Assembly: GCA_039931435.1 (NCBI GenBank)
Contig: JBDTRY010000015.1
Location: 1 to 38,128 of the forward strand
From: JBDTRY01 sp039931435
GTDB lineage: Bacteria > Acidobacteriota > Thermoanaerobaculia > Gp7-AA8
Reading direction: 5' to 3'
Length of the DNA stretch: 38,128 nt
Both the position numbers and the translations under genes were made by a program. Numbering within the stretch: position 1 is the stretch's first letter; each line of letters begins with the position of its first letter. Of this stretch, positions 1 through 8,162 are shown piece after piece. The notes below the pieces were generated by a model that saw nothing but the letters and a program-made list of their open reading frames with translations, was not told the DNA's origin and ran no database searches.

Positions 1-18
1 CATTTCGAAATTGTCGAG

Positions 19-47
19 TTGTCCGGTTGTTCTCCGGCTGCTACACT
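19..47 (+). promoter_or_regulatory. Possible sigma-70-type promoter for trpS
   Basis: TTGTCC at 19-24 and TACACT at 42-47 are separated by 17 nt. Each hexamer matches the TTGACA/TATAAT consensus at 4 of 6 positions. It lies just ahead of the first gene of a tightly packed gene run. This is a motif call by eye only; no transcription evidence exists. Confidence 0.35.
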
Positions 48-140
48 CCCGCGCTTGATCGGCCAGCGCCAGCAGAATAGGTGGAAACCTCGGCTGGCGA
101 CGGAAAGGTGGCCGTTCGCCGGTCCGATTCCTGCTCCTCC

Positions 141-1160
141 ATGTTGCCTGTGAAGACCTCCTCGAACTCATTCGTACTGAGCGGCCTCCGCCCGACGGGC
201 AGGGTGCATCTCGGCAACTATTTCGGCGCCGTGCGCAACTGGGTTCTCCTCCAGGACCAGTATCGCTGTTATTACTGCGTCGTCGACTGGCACGCCCTCA
301 CCTCCGACTACGCCGACCCGTCAGGCATCCATCAGGCCACGTACGACGCTGTCGCGGACTGGCTGGCCGCGGGGCTCGATCCGGACAGGTGCACGATCTT
401 TCTTCAGTCGCACGTAAAGGAGCACGCGGAGCTACACCTGCTCCTCTCCATGATTACTCCCATTCCCTGGCTGGAGAGGGTGCCGACGTTCAAAGAGCAG
501 CAACAGCAGCTTGCCGAGAAGGAGCTGAACACATACGGTTTCCTCGGATACCCACTCCTGCAGACTGCCGATATCGCTGTCTACCGCGCCGGACTGGTCC
601 CCGTGGGGGAAGATCAGGCTGCTCATCTTGAAATCTCGCGAGAGATCATCCGGCGGTTCAACAGCTTCTACGGAGAGGTACTTGTCGAACCACAGGCCCT
701 TTTTACCGAAACTCCCAAGGTTCCGGGGCTGGACGGCAGGAAGATGTCCAAATCGTACGGAAATACCATCGGGCTGACGGCTGCCGAAGATGAGATACGC
801 AAACTGGTGATGACGATGTTCACAGATCCCGATCGCATCCGCAGAACCGATCCGGGAAACCCCGACATCTGCAATCTCTTTCAATTTCACCGTCTGTTCT
901 CGGACGAGGAGACTGTGAACCGCGTGGACCGGGAGTGCCGCACCGCGGCGATCGGCTGCGTTGACGACAAGAAGCTTCTGGCCTCGATCATGATCGAAAG
1001 CCTTGCTCCGTTCCGTCGCCGCAGAGAAGAGATCGACCGAGATCCGGGAATGGTCTGGGAAGTTCTTCGTCGTGGCAACGAGCAGGCCAGGGAGAGGGCC
1101 GCCGAAACCATGGAACAGGTTCGGGCAGCACTGAAGATCGATTTTCCGGAGCTTCGTTGA
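141..1160 (+). CDS. trpS: Tryptophanyl-tRNA synthetase
   Basis: Class I aminoacyl-tRNA synthetase that charges tRNA-Trp with tryptophan in the cytoplasm. The Rossmann-fold signature is clear: a HIGH-type motif in GRVHLGNYFG near the N-terminus and a perfect KMSKS at about residues 201-205. The fold continues to a helical C-terminus, and the 339-residue length is close to the family's usual 330-340. The frame stays open upstream to a GTG at 81, which would add 20 residues with no family counterpart. I prefer ATG 141 because it puts the conserved FVLSGLRPTG strand about ten residues from the start, although neither start has a strong ribosome-binding site. The TGA stop overlaps the scpA ATG by one base (TGATG), suggesting translational coupling. 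Confidence 0.95.
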   Translation: MLPVKTSSNSFVLSGLRPTGRVHLGNYFGAVRNWVLLQDQYRCYYCVVDWHALTSDYADPSGIHQATYDAVADWLAAGLDPDRCTIFLQSHVKEHAELHLLLSMITPIPWLERVPTFKEQQQQLAEKELNTYGFLGYPLLQTADIAVYRAGLVPVGEDQAAHLEISREIIRRFNSFYGEVLVEPQALFTETPKVPGLDGRKMSKSYGNTIGLTAAEDEIRKLVMTMFTDPDRIRRTDPGNPDICNLFQFHRLFSDEETVNRVDRECRTAAIGCVDDKKLLASIMIESLAPFRRRREEIDRDPGMVWEVLRRGNEQARERAAETMEQVRAALKIDFPELR

Positions 1161-2005
1161 TGACTGAAGAGTCGATCGACGAACAGGATCCCGATCCGGG
1201 GGATGAGGGCCACGAGCCCGAGTTCGGATTTGCGGAAGCGACCGAATCCGAAACAGGGTACAAACTTCAACTTCCGTCGTTTCAGGGTCCGCTTGATCTC
1301 CTGTTGCACCTCATTCGTCAACACAAAATCGACGTCAACGACATACCGATTCTGCTGATCACCGAGCAGTACACCTCCTATCTGAATGCCATGGAAGAGC
1401 TCGATCTCGAGGTGGCTGCGGACTACGTTTACATGGCGGCGCTTCTCATCCACATCAAATCGAAGATGCTCCTCCCTCGCGACGAAGATGCGGAGGGTGG
1501 GGAGGAGGATCCCCGCAGTGCACTGGTGGACCGCCTGGTCGAATATCAACGATTCCGATCGGTGGCGGAATCGTTCGCCGAGCTCGATGTCGTGCGCATG
1601 GGAGTATGGTCGCGTCCTCCGCTGCCGGCGCCCGGGGTGGACCCCTCGGAGATGGATATGAGTGACGTATCACTGTTCGACCTCATCGACGCCTTCCGCG
1701 GAGCACTGACTCGTTACAAGCTTAGTCACCCTCACTCCATCGAACTGAAACGTTCGCTGCACAAGATCTCGGAGAAGATGAGCGAGATCGTTCGTACCAT
1801 CGCTGGGACCTCGCCGATCCGACTTCTGTGGTATCTCGAAGGACGCGAACGGGGAGAACTGATCGCCATCTTTCTGGGGATGCTGGAGCTGGTGCGACTG
1901 GGCGGACTCTCGCTTCGCCAGAGTTCCGCCTTCGAGGAGATTCTGATTTATCGCACGGATAAGGAGCTCGAGCCGGCATCATTCGCCATGTTCGATCAGC
2001 ATTGA
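1160..2005 (+). CDS. scpA: Segregation and condensation protein A (kleisin)
   Basis: ScpA is the kleisin subunit that bridges the SMC ATPase heads and binds ScpB in the bacterial condensin complex. The family signature FQGPLDLLLHLIRQHKIDV sits near residue 40, followed by the DIPI segment, an IKSKMLLP motif, and a C-terminal winged-helix region rich in Leu and Glu. Length is 281 residues, slightly over the usual 240-260 because of an acidic N-terminal leader (about 30 residues). ATG 1160 overlaps the trpS stop by one base; a TTG three bases earlier is also in frame but less likely. The next gene, scpB, starts one base after the stop, the normal scpA-scpB pairing. No smc gene is in the window. 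Confidence 0.95.
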   Translation: MTEESIDEQDPDPGDEGHEPEFGFAEATESETGYKLQLPSFQGPLDLLLHLIRQHKIDVNDIPILLITEQYTSYLNAMEELDLEVAADYVYMAALLIHIKSKMLLPRDEDAEGGEEDPRSALVDRLVEYQRFRSVAESFAELDVVRMGVWSRPPLPAPGVDPSEMDMSDVSLFDLIDAFRGALTRYKLSHPHSIELKRSLHKISEKMSEIVRTIAGTSPIRLLWYLEGRERGELIAIFLGMLELVRLGGLSLRQSSAFEEILIYRTDKELEPASFAMFDQH

Positions 2006-2006
2006 T

Positions 2007-2984
2007 ATGCCCATGACACCGGAAGAACTGCGCTGCACCATCGAGGCGATTTTCTTCGTGGCCGGAGAGCCGGTCACGCTCGAATCGCTGGCTGAAGCGT
2101 TCGCCGACGAAGGGAAAGAGGCGGTACTCGCCCAGATCGAGGCTATCCGCCTGCGCTTCGGAGAAGAATCGGGATTCATTCTCGAAACTGCCGGAGGCGG
2201 GTATCGTTTCGCCACCCGTCCGGCATTCGATCCCGCGCTGCGCAAATTTTTTTCGAGGCAGGGCGAACATCGCCTGTCGATCGCCGCGCTGGAGACGATG
2301 TCCATCGTCGCCTACCGCCAGCCGGTCACAGCACCAGAGGTCTCCGAGATTCGCGGAGTAAATTCTTCCGGCGTTCTGCGAACGCTCCTGGAACGGCGGC
2401 TCATACGCATCGCCGGTCGCAAAGCAGTCGTAGGAAGCCCGTTCCTCTACCGGACCACGCGCGAGTTTCTCCTCCACTTCGGCCTGGAGGACATTCAGGA
2501 TCTTCCCAGTCTGGAGGATTACGGGGAGTTACTCGGTGATGTGGCGTTGGGCGCGCTTCTGGAACCGGTCGACAATCCCGGGAATTCACTCGCCGGGATT
2601 GAGGAAAACGCAGCAGGGAATGACGCCTTCAAATACGCCGCTGACGGTGAGCTCCTTTCCGCATCGAAGAGCGCGGACTCCGATGGCGCGTCCATTCCCA
2701 GGGCTGAAGCCCTTGCAGCGGAGGAGGACGACCGGCCAGGCGATGTTCAGACCGGCGTGCTTGAACCCGATGAAACTGCGACAGGACGTATTGAGATGAA
2801 TGAAGAGCGCGATGAGAGTTCGGAGAATCGCCGCCCCCTTGTCAACAGCGACACTGCCTTACCAGATGGTGGAGCGGAACGTGACGAAGAGTGGGATCGG
2901 ACGCGCTCCGATTCACTGCAGGATTCTTCCTCACTGGCCGACGACGACGAAGATCCCATGCCGGAAGACGAAGAAAAACGGTAG
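2007..2984 (+). CDS. scpB: Segregation and condensation protein B, with long acidic tail
   Basis: ScpB dimers bind the ScpA kleisin and regulate SMC condensin. Residues 1-180 are a typical double winged-helix ScpB: IEAIFFVAGEPVT at the N-terminus, the highly conserved SIVAYRQPVTAPEVSEIRGV segment near residues 95-115, and LLERRLI plus YRTT in the second wing. ScpB is usually about 180-200 residues. Here about 140 further residues form an acidic, low-complexity, probably disordered tail rich in Glu, Asp, Ser and Arg, ending in EDEEKR. The tail remains open in the same frame and shows no domain that I recognise. ATG 2007 lies one base after the scpA stop. Confidence 0.93.
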   Translation: MPMTPEELRCTIEAIFFVAGEPVTLESLAEAFADEGKEAVLAQIEAIRLRFGEESGFILETAGGGYRFATRPAFDPALRKFFSRQGEHRLSIAALETMSIVAYRQPVTAPEVSEIRGVNSSGVLRTLLERRLIRIAGRKAVVGSPFLYRTTREFLLHFGLEDIQDLPSLEDYGELLGDVALGALLEPVDNPGNSLAGIEENAAGNDAFKYAADGELLSASKSADSDGASIPRAEALAAEEDDRPGDVQTGVLEPDETATGRIEMNEERDESSENRRPLVNSDTALPDGGAERDEEWDRTRSDSLQDSSSLADDDEDPMPEDEEKR

Positions 2985-3010
2985 AATCTTTCTCGAGTAA
3001 ATTCCCAGAG

Positions 3011-3931
3011 ATGCCACTCGAGCGCCTTCAGAAAATCATCGCACGCGCAGGATTCGCTTCCCGCCGCGAAGCGGAAGAGATGATGCGTAACGAGCGCGTC
3101 ACCGTGAATGGAAAAGTGGTGACGGAGCTGGGAACCCGCGCAGATCCGGATGCCGATCACGTCAAGGTCGATGGAAAGCTAATCACCCGATCGGAACCCC
3201 TGCGGTACATCCTGTTGAACAAGCCCAAGGAAGTGATGACAACTGTGAAGGATCCCGAGGGACGGCCCACGGTTCTCGATTTTGTGCGGGGAGTTCGCGA
3301 ACGGATCTTTCCCGTCGGACGCCTCGACTTTCATTCCGAGGGTCTGATCCTGCTCACCAACGACGGCGATCTGGCATTCAAGATTGCTCATCCCTCGACG
3401 GGGTCGGTGAAAGTCTACAGCGTAAAAGTCCGAGGCATCCCCGAAGAACGAATCATCGACAAACTCAGCCGGGGCATTACCATCGACGGCCGCAGAACAC
3501 TGCCCTGCGAGATTGAGAGAATGCGCACGACGGGCGCGTCTCATGAGAGCGGCAACAGCTGGTTTCGCGTCAGCCTCCGTGAAGGCCGGACGCAGCAGAT
3601 CCGCAAGATGTTCAAGGCTGTCGGCCACCCGGTCTCGAAATTGAAGCGGATTTCCATCGGCCCGATTTCGGATTCTTCACTCGCAGCCGGACAATGGCGG
3701 GAGTTGAGCACTGGCGAGGTTCAGTCGCTCTCCGTCTCGCAGAAGCCACCTCGTCGCTCCCCGGCCAAACCTGCGCGAACGGCAAAGCCGGCCCGTCCGG
3801 TAAAACCGGGGCGCAAGAAAGCTGCCCCCCGCAAAAAGGCGGCGGCCTCCCCGAAGACCTCCACGAATCGCTCGCGTACGAAAGCGCAGACTCCGAAATC
3901 GCGGCGTGCCGGCAGCCGCAGCAGTTCATGA
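3011..3931 (+). CDS. rluB: RluB/RsuA-family rRNA pseudouridine synthase
   Basis: Likely converts a uridine of 23S rRNA (RluB-like) or 16S rRNA (RsuA-like) to pseudouridine. An N-terminal S4 RNA-binding domain (LQKIIARAGFASRREAEEMM, residues 4-60) precedes the RsuA-type catalytic domain. GRLDFHSEGLILLTNDGDLA near residue 100 contains the catalytic Asp, and REGRTQQIRKMFKAVGH near residue 195 is the second family motif. After about residue 240 comes a basic Lys/Arg/Ala/Pro-rich tail of about 60 residues, as many RluB proteins have. The frame is open upstream to 2891, but that part overlaps scpB and lacks family similarity, so ATG 3011 at the S4 domain is chosen. The stop overlaps the cmk ATG by four bases. 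RluB versus RsuA specificity cannot be settled from sequence alone. Confidence 0.92.
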   Translation: MPLERLQKIIARAGFASRREAEEMMRNERVTVNGKVVTELGTRADPDADHVKVDGKLITRSEPLRYILLNKPKEVMTTVKDPEGRPTVLDFVRGVRERIFPVGRLDFHSEGLILLTNDGDLAFKIAHPSTGSVKVYSVKVRGIPEERIIDKLSRGITIDGRRTLPCEIERMRTTGASHESGNSWFRVSLREGRTQQIRKMFKAVGHPVSKLKRISIGPISDSSLAAGQWRELSTGEVQSLSVSQKPPRRSPAKPARTAKPARPVKPGRKKAAPRKKAAASPKTSTNRSRTKAQTPKSRRAGSRSSS

Positions 3932-4608
3932 ATCTGATCATTGTGGCCATCGACGGCCCCTCGGGCGTCGGAAAATCGAGCACCAGCAAAGCAGTCGCCC
4001 GAGCGCTGCACATCCCGCACATCGATACCGGGGCCATGTACCGGGCCATTGCCGTCAAAGCCATGAGGAGCGGCGTCGATGTCTCCGATGAGGCCGGCCT
4101 GGCCGGATTGGCGGCACAAGCTCACATTGACTTCGATCCATCCAGGGATCCGGCCCGTGTCCTTCTGGATGGAAGCGATGTAAGCGCCGAGATCCGGCAG
4201 CCGGATGTGAGTCTTGCCGCCAGTGCGGTTTCAGCCGTGCCCGCGGTGCGGCGGGTGCTCGTGCGATTGCAGCAGGAACTGGGCCTTCGCAGCGGCGGCG
4301 TGCTGGAAGGCCGTGACATCGGGACGAAAGTCTTCCCCGATACGCCGTTCAAGTTTTTCCTGACAGCCAGTCCGGCGGTTCGCGCGGAGAGACGATTTCT
4401 GGAACTTGAGGCCCGAGGAATGCCCCAGGACCGGGCGTCGGTCCTTGCCGAAATGGAGCAGCGTGACAGCCAGGACTCGAGCCGGGCAGACTCGCCGCTG
4501 ACCTTCGATGATTCCTACGTTCTGATCGATACCTCAGAGCGCACCATCGCGGAGGTTACCGAGGTGATCGTAGAAAGAGTCCGAAAGGCCGAAATCGGGG
4601 TTTCTTGA
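3928..4608 (+). CDS. cmk: Cytidylate kinase
   Basis: Phosphorylates CMP and dCMP with ATP for pyrimidine salvage and nucleic acid synthesis. The P-loop GPSGVGKS is at residues 10-17. DTGAMYRAIA near residue 32 and LEGRDIGTKVFPD near residue 127 are the CMP-binding signatures, and RAERRFLELEARG forms the lid. At 226 residues it matches the family length. ATG 3928 overlaps the rluB stop as ATGA. A longer in-frame opening back to 3694 lies inside rluB and encodes nothing family-like. Placement directly before rpsA matches the cmk-rpsA-ihfB order known from Proteobacteria. Confidence 0.95.
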   Translation: MNLIIVAIDGPSGVGKSSTSKAVARALHIPHIDTGAMYRAIAVKAMRSGVDVSDEAGLAGLAAQAHIDFDPSRDPARVLLDGSDVSAEIRQPDVSLAASAVSAVPAVRRVLVRLQQELGLRSGGVLEGRDIGTKVFPDTPFKFFLTASPAVRAERRFLELEARGMPQDRASVLAEMEQRDSQDSSRADSPLTFDDSYVLIDTSERTIAEVTEVIVERVRKAEIGVS

Positions 4609-4634
4609 CTTCCTTCCGACCGCGCCGATAAACT
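4605..4634 (+). promoter_or_regulatory. Possible promoter for rpsA, overlapping the cmk stop codon
   Basis: TTGACT at 4605-4610 (5 of 6 consensus positions) contains the cmk TGA stop. Downstream, GATAAA (4627-4632, spacer 16) or TAAACT (4629-4634, spacer 18) could serve as the -10 box. The start codon of rpsA lies about 110 nt further on, leaving a leader long enough for autoregulation, which is known for S1 mRNA in E. coli; the leader here was not shown to fold similarly. Confidence 0.45.
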
Positions 4635-4745
4635 CCCATTTCAGCGCATATCAATCATTTAGCCGGATTTCCACCGAGCGTGGAGATCCCTCTCTTTCCA
4701 GTTTCAATACGAGGAGTGACGTGACCCCAGGAGGTGCCGTCCCGC

Positions 4746-6581
4746 ATGCCATCGAGTGACGATCTGACCAGGAAGCCCAATTCCGTTCCGCAGGACGCGT
4801 TGAACGACGAGTCCGTCGGGATGGAAGAGCTTCTGAAGATGTACGACACCCGGATGAAAGAGATCTCCGAGGGGGAAATCGTCCGGGGCCGGGTCGTACA
4901 GGTGAGGCCTTCAGAGATCATCATCGATATCGGCTACAAGTCCGAAGGGCTTCTCTCCAGGGACGAATTGCGCGGCCATTCAGGAGAAATGGAAGTAAAG
5001 CCCGGAGATGAGATCGAGGTATTCATCGAGCGGATCGAGGGACCGTCCGGCCATGTAACGCTCTCCCGCGAAAAAGCAGCGCGCGTAATCGTCTGGGACA
5101 AGATCGAGGAAGCCTTCAAGAACGGGACGGCGGTCCGCGGCCGGGTGATTGATCGTGTCAAAGGAGGCCTCTCCGTCGACGTCGGCGTGAAAGCCTTTCT
5201 CCCTGGGTCCCTGGTGGACATCAAGCCGGTAAAGAACCTCGACGTTCTGAAGGGACAGGATCTGGACTTCAAGGTCATCTCCTTCGACCGAAAGCGAAAC
5301 AACGTGGTCCTCTCTCGACGGGCCATCCTCGAAGTGGAACACGGCAAGCAGAAGGAGCAGACTTTCAGTAAGCTCGAAGAAGGTAAGCCCACACGGGGCA
5401 CCGTCAAGAACATCACGGACTACGGGGCTTTCGTCGACCTCGGGGGCGTAGACGGGCTACTGCACATTACGGATATTTCCTGGGGACGGGTGAACCATCC
5501 CTCCGAATACTTCAACATCGGTGACGAAATCGAAGTGATCGTCCTCAAGCTCGACCCCGCTGCTGAACGCGTCTCGCTCGGATTCAAGCAGAAGACCCCT
5601 GATCCATGGCTTGACGTCGTCATCCGCTATCCGATCGGCAGCAAGGTGTCCGGTCGCGTCGTTTCCCTGACCGATTACGGAGCTTTCGTGGAGCTCGAAG
5701 AAGGGGTGGAGGGATTGATCCACGTCTCAGAGATGTCCTGGACTCGAAAGGTGCGCAATCCGTCCAAGATTCTTTCCGTGAAGGAAACCGTCGAGGCAGT
5801 TGTTTCGGACGTCAACGTTTCCAACCGGCGCATCTCCCTTTCGCTGAAGGCGCTCGAAGAAAACCCCTGGGACACGATTCAGGAGCGATATCCCGTCGGC
5901 GCAGTGGTCTCCGGGCGCGTGCGGAATCTGACTGACTTCGGTGCCTTCGTGGAAGTCGAGGACGGGATCGATGGGCTCATTCACGTCTCCGACATGGCCT
6001 GGAACCGAAGGGTGAAGCATCCCAGCGAGGTCCTCAAGAAAGGCGACGCTGTCACAACGCGCGTCACCAGCGTGGACGGCGAGAATCAGCGCCTGTCTCT
6101 TTCCATCAAGGAATTCCTCCCGAACGAATGGGACGAATACGCCAAGCAGCAGGAGATTGGAAACGAGGTCATTGGACGGGTCTCGAAGATTACCGACTTC
6201 GGCATGTTCGTGAGACTGGCTGAAGGAGTGGAAGGCCTGGCCCATGTTTCCGAGATCGATCGCGAGGGAAATGCGCGACTCGACAAAATATATCAACCCG
6301 AGGAACTCGTTCGGGCAAAGATTATCAAGATCGACTGGACGGAAAAGAAAATCGGTCTCTCGCTTCGCGACGTTGAGCCTTTGACCGATGCCGAGATCGC
6401 GGAACATGCTGAACACCATCCCGCTCCTGTTGAAACGGCGGACGAGGAGGAAGGCCACCCCGAGACTTCTCCTGCCCGGGAAACCGAGCACGAAGAGAGC
6501 GAGGCTGACCGGAATGATCACCCGAGCGGCGGGGAACCAGTAAGCGAGATCGACGCGACACGAACTGAATCCACGCGATAG
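4746..6581 (+). CDS. rpsA: 30S ribosomal protein S1
   Basis: S1 binds mRNA at the 30S platform and helps start translation on weak or structured leaders. Six S1 (OB-fold) repeats start at about residues 43, 128, 213, 298, 385 and 472. The last four share the pattern TDYGAFVxL...GLIHVSEMSW. Six repeats match the E. coli arrangement. Residues after about 545 form a Glu/His/Ser-rich acidic tail, making the protein 611 residues against about 557 in E. coli. The frame opens at GTG 4734, but AGGAGG at 4729-4734 sits 11 nt ahead of ATG 4746 and overlaps the GTG, so ATG 4746 is the better start. Confidence 0.95.
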   Translation: MPSSDDLTRKPNSVPQDALNDESVGMEELLKMYDTRMKEISEGEIVRGRVVQVRPSEIIIDIGYKSEGLLSRDELRGHSGEMEVKPGDEIEVFIERIEGPSGHVTLSREKAARVIVWDKIEEAFKNGTAVRGRVIDRVKGGLSVDVGVKAFLPGSLVDIKPVKNLDVLKGQDLDFKVISFDRKRNNVVLSRRAILEVEHGKQKEQTFSKLEEGKPTRGTVKNITDYGAFVDLGGVDGLLHITDISWGRVNHPSEYFNIGDEIEVIVLKLDPAAERVSLGFKQKTPDPWLDVVIRYPIGSKVSGRVVSLTDYGAFVELEEGVEGLIHVSEMSWTRKVRNPSKILSVKETVEAVVSDVNVSNRRISLSLKALEENPWDTIQERYPVGAVVSGRVRNLTDFGAFVEVEDGIDGLIHVSDMAWNRRVKHPSEVLKKGDAVTTRVTSVDGENQRLSLSIKEFLPNEWDEYAKQQEIGNEVIGRVSKITDFGMFVRLAEGVEGLAHVSEIDREGNARLDKIYQPEELVRAKIIKIDWTEKKIGLSLRDVEPLTDAEIAEHAEHHPAPVETADEEEGHPETSPARETEHEESEADRNDHPSGGEPVSEIDATRTESTR

Positions 6582-6592
6582 AGAGCAGAGTG

Positions 6593-6618
6593 GCTTGTGA
6601 CGAGGTCTTGCCACAAGC
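6593..6618 (+). terminator. Small hairpin after rpsA
   Basis: GCTTGTG (6593-6599) and CACAAGC (6612-6618) form a perfect 7-bp inverted repeat around a 12-nt loop, 11 nt after the rpsA stop. No T-tract follows, so it is not a classical intrinsic terminator. It could be an mRNA-stabilising or processing hairpin between rpsA and the IHF-like gene. Confidence 0.3.
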
Positions 6619-6695
6619 AGGGAAAGGCGACGAAAGTGGCCGGGCGATGAGCAGTTTGGGGGAGCGTGCCGGAATCTGAAGTTGAAGGAGACGGC

Positions 6696-7091
6696 GTGAA
6701 TCAGGAGGGAATGTTGAACCACGAATCCGACCCGGATCCCAGCGAATCCGTGAAACCAGGAGTGATGACCAAGGCTGAACTCGTAGATGAGGTCGCCCAG
6801 AAGGTTCTCTTGACGAAGAAGCAGGCTGAGACGATCGTCAACGTCGTCTTCGACTCGATCGTCCAGTCACTTCGCTCGGGAGAAAAGATCGAGCTGCGGG
6901 GCTTTGGCAGCTTCCGACTGCGAAGCCGCAAGTCACGAACCGGTCGCAATCCCAAGACAGGGGAAAAAGTCGAAGTTCCTCCAAAGAAAATTCCGTATTT
7001 CAAGCCCGGCAAGGAGCTCAAGGAGCTCATCAACCGCAAGCTGAACGACGGACCGTCACCCGATGTACCCAAACCGGCGGAAGGCGAATAG
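6696..7091 (+). CDS. IHF/HU-family DNA-bending protein (IHF-beta-like)
   Basis: Nucleoid-associated dimeric protein that bends DNA. The 90-residue HU/IHF fold begins at MTKAELVDEVAQK and shows the arm signature GFGSF...RTGRNPKTGEKV followed by PYFKPGKELKELIN at the C-terminus. The RTGRNPKTG arm and FKPGKEL ending resemble IHF-beta more than HU, and the position after rpsA matches ihfB in Proteobacteria. An N-terminal extension of about 25 residues and a short C-terminal acidic/proline tail are added. GTG 6696 is chosen because AAGGAG (6685-6690) lies 5 nt upstream; GTG 6666 and ATG 6711 are alternatives. Whether it works as a homodimer or needs an alpha partner outside the window is unknown. 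Confidence 0.88.
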   Translation: MNQEGMLNHESDPDPSESVKPGVMTKAELVDEVAQKVLLTKKQAETIVNVVFDSIVQSLRSGEKIELRGFGSFRLRSRKSRTGRNPKTGEKVEVPPKKIPYFKPGKELKELINRKLNDGPSPDVPKPAEGE

Positions 7092-7109
7092 AACGACCCA
7101 ATTGCCGCC

Positions 7110-7625
7110 GTGCAAACCCTATTCACGCCCTGGAGGTACTCCTGGTTGACCTCGCCCAAGGGAGAGCGGCCTTGCATTTTTTGTGAAGCCTCAACGACGA
7201 ATACTGCCTCCGAGTCACAGCTCCTCATGAGGACGGCGCACGTTCTGGTAATGCTCAATCGCTACCCCTACGCCACCGGCCATCTCATGGTTGCGCCCAG
7301 GCAGCACGCGGCGAATCTGTTCGATTCGAAGCCCGACATCCTCACCGGGCTGATCCGCCTGGCCGCCGCGTCCCAGCGCATTCTTTCGGACAGCTACCAT
7401 CCCGACGGCTTCAACGTGGGGATGAACTTCGGCCAGGCAGCCGGCGCCGGATTCGCCAACCATTACCACATGCACGTCGTGCCCCGATGGGAGGGAGACT
7501 CGAATTTCATGAGCGTGACCGGCGACACGCGCCTCGTTCCTGAAACCCTCGAGGACACCTACCAGAAACTACTGCCGAAATTTAGTGACCTCGAACGTCA
7601 GTTCATCAAAGCCGATGAAGCGTAA
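7110..7625 (+). CDS. HIT-family nucleotide hydrolase or phosphorylase
   Basis: Histidine-triad protein, 171 residues, probably acting on dinucleoside polyphosphates or other nucleotide conjugates. The catalytic triad is H118-Y-H120-M-H122 followed by VVPRW. An N-terminal FTPWRYSW segment and a CIFC motif near residue 31 are typical of the larger HIT subgroup that includes mycobacterial Ap4A phosphorylase-like enzymes, so the CxxC pair may bind zinc. LNRYPYATGHLMVAPRQHA is the conserved substrate-pocket strand. The GTG start gives the family's usual N-terminus. The last 11 nt overlap the next gene. The precise substrate cannot be assigned. Confidence 0.88.
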   Translation: MQTLFTPWRYSWLTSPKGERPCIFCEASTTNTASESQLLMRTAHVLVMLNRYPYATGHLMVAPRQHAANLFDSKPDILTGLIRLAAASQRILSDSYHPDGFNVGMNFGQAAGAGFANHYHMHVVPRWEGDSNFMSVTGDTRLVPETLEDTYQKLLPKFSDLERQFIKADEA

Positions 7626-7980
7626 AACACTCACCGCCATGATCCTGGCCTTTCTTGTTCCGGGAGCAGGCCACTTTTACCTCGGGAAGCGGGCCAGGTC
7701 GGTCGTATTCCTGGTCGTGGTGCTCTTCATGTTCGTGGCTGGATTGCTTCTGCACGGGAAACTCTATGTAGCCGAACAGGGAAAGCCACTGACCCTTCTG
7801 GCCACTGCCGCGTCCATGGGTGCCGGAATCCCGTACCTCGTGGCGCGATCGATGGGACCCTTCGGTGATCTTGGTTCGTTCACCTACGAGTACGGAACGG
7901 CCTTCACTCTCACCGCGGGCTTGATGAACCTGCTGCTCATTCTGGACTCCTATGACATCGCGGAGAAGCGCAAGGAATGA
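7615..7980 (+). CDS. Small multi-pass membrane protein, DUF6677-like
   Basis: A 121-residue hydrophobic protein with about three or four predicted membrane segments. It opens with MKRKTLTAMILAFLVPGAGH, and PGAGHFYLGKRARS recalls TM2-type and DUF6677 membrane proteins, in which a PGxGHFYLG turn links two helices. I am recalling that family rather than matching a profile. No catalytic residues are evident. ATG 7615 overlaps the HIT gene by 11 nt, and the stop overlaps the next small gene as ATGA. It sits in a coupled chain leading into lpxB, so a role in the envelope is plausible but unproven. Confidence 0.75.
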   Translation: MKRKTLTAMILAFLVPGAGHFYLGKRARSVVFLVVVLFMFVAGLLLHGKLYVAEQGKPLTLLATAASMGAGIPYLVARSMGPFGDLGSFTYEYGTAFTLTAGLMNLLLILDSYDIAEKRKE

Positions 7981-8162
7981 CGTTCATCCAGAGCCACATA
8001 TTTTTGATGTTCGTCTATGCAGTCGCCGCCGGCGTTTTCTTTTCGTTTCTATGGCGAAATGACAGAAGAGAGCGGATCCGCTTTTTTCTGCTCATTTTCT
8101 CGTCTCTATTCATCGGCGGAACCCTTCTGGCCTGGCTGATGTATCCATTTCCACTACGGTGA
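7977..8162 (+). CDS. 61-residue two-helix membrane protein, unknown function
   Basis: Two hydrophobic segments (about residues 7-25 and 36-56) flank a charged loop containing RNDRRERIR, which by the positive-inside rule should be cytoplasmic. It has no recognisable domain. Its reality is supported by exact coupling on both sides: ATGA overlap with the upstream gene and GTGA overlap with the downstream VanZ-like gene, with no gap left if it is removed. It may be a small accessory subunit for a neighbour, which is inference. Confidence 0.65.
   Translation: MTFIQSHIFLMFVYAVAAGVFFSFLWRNDRRERIRFFLLIFSSLFIGGTLLAWLMYPFPLR

Noticed and set aside
3694..3927. Longer cytidylate kinase starting at 3694
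   Set aside because: The added stretch is the rluB tail read in another frame; the kinase P-loop begins ten residues after ATG 3928.
5727..6722. 331-residue minus-strand frame under rpsA
   Set aside because: Fully antisense to a certain S1 gene; no domain or signal, and it is explained by codon bias in a GC-rich genome.
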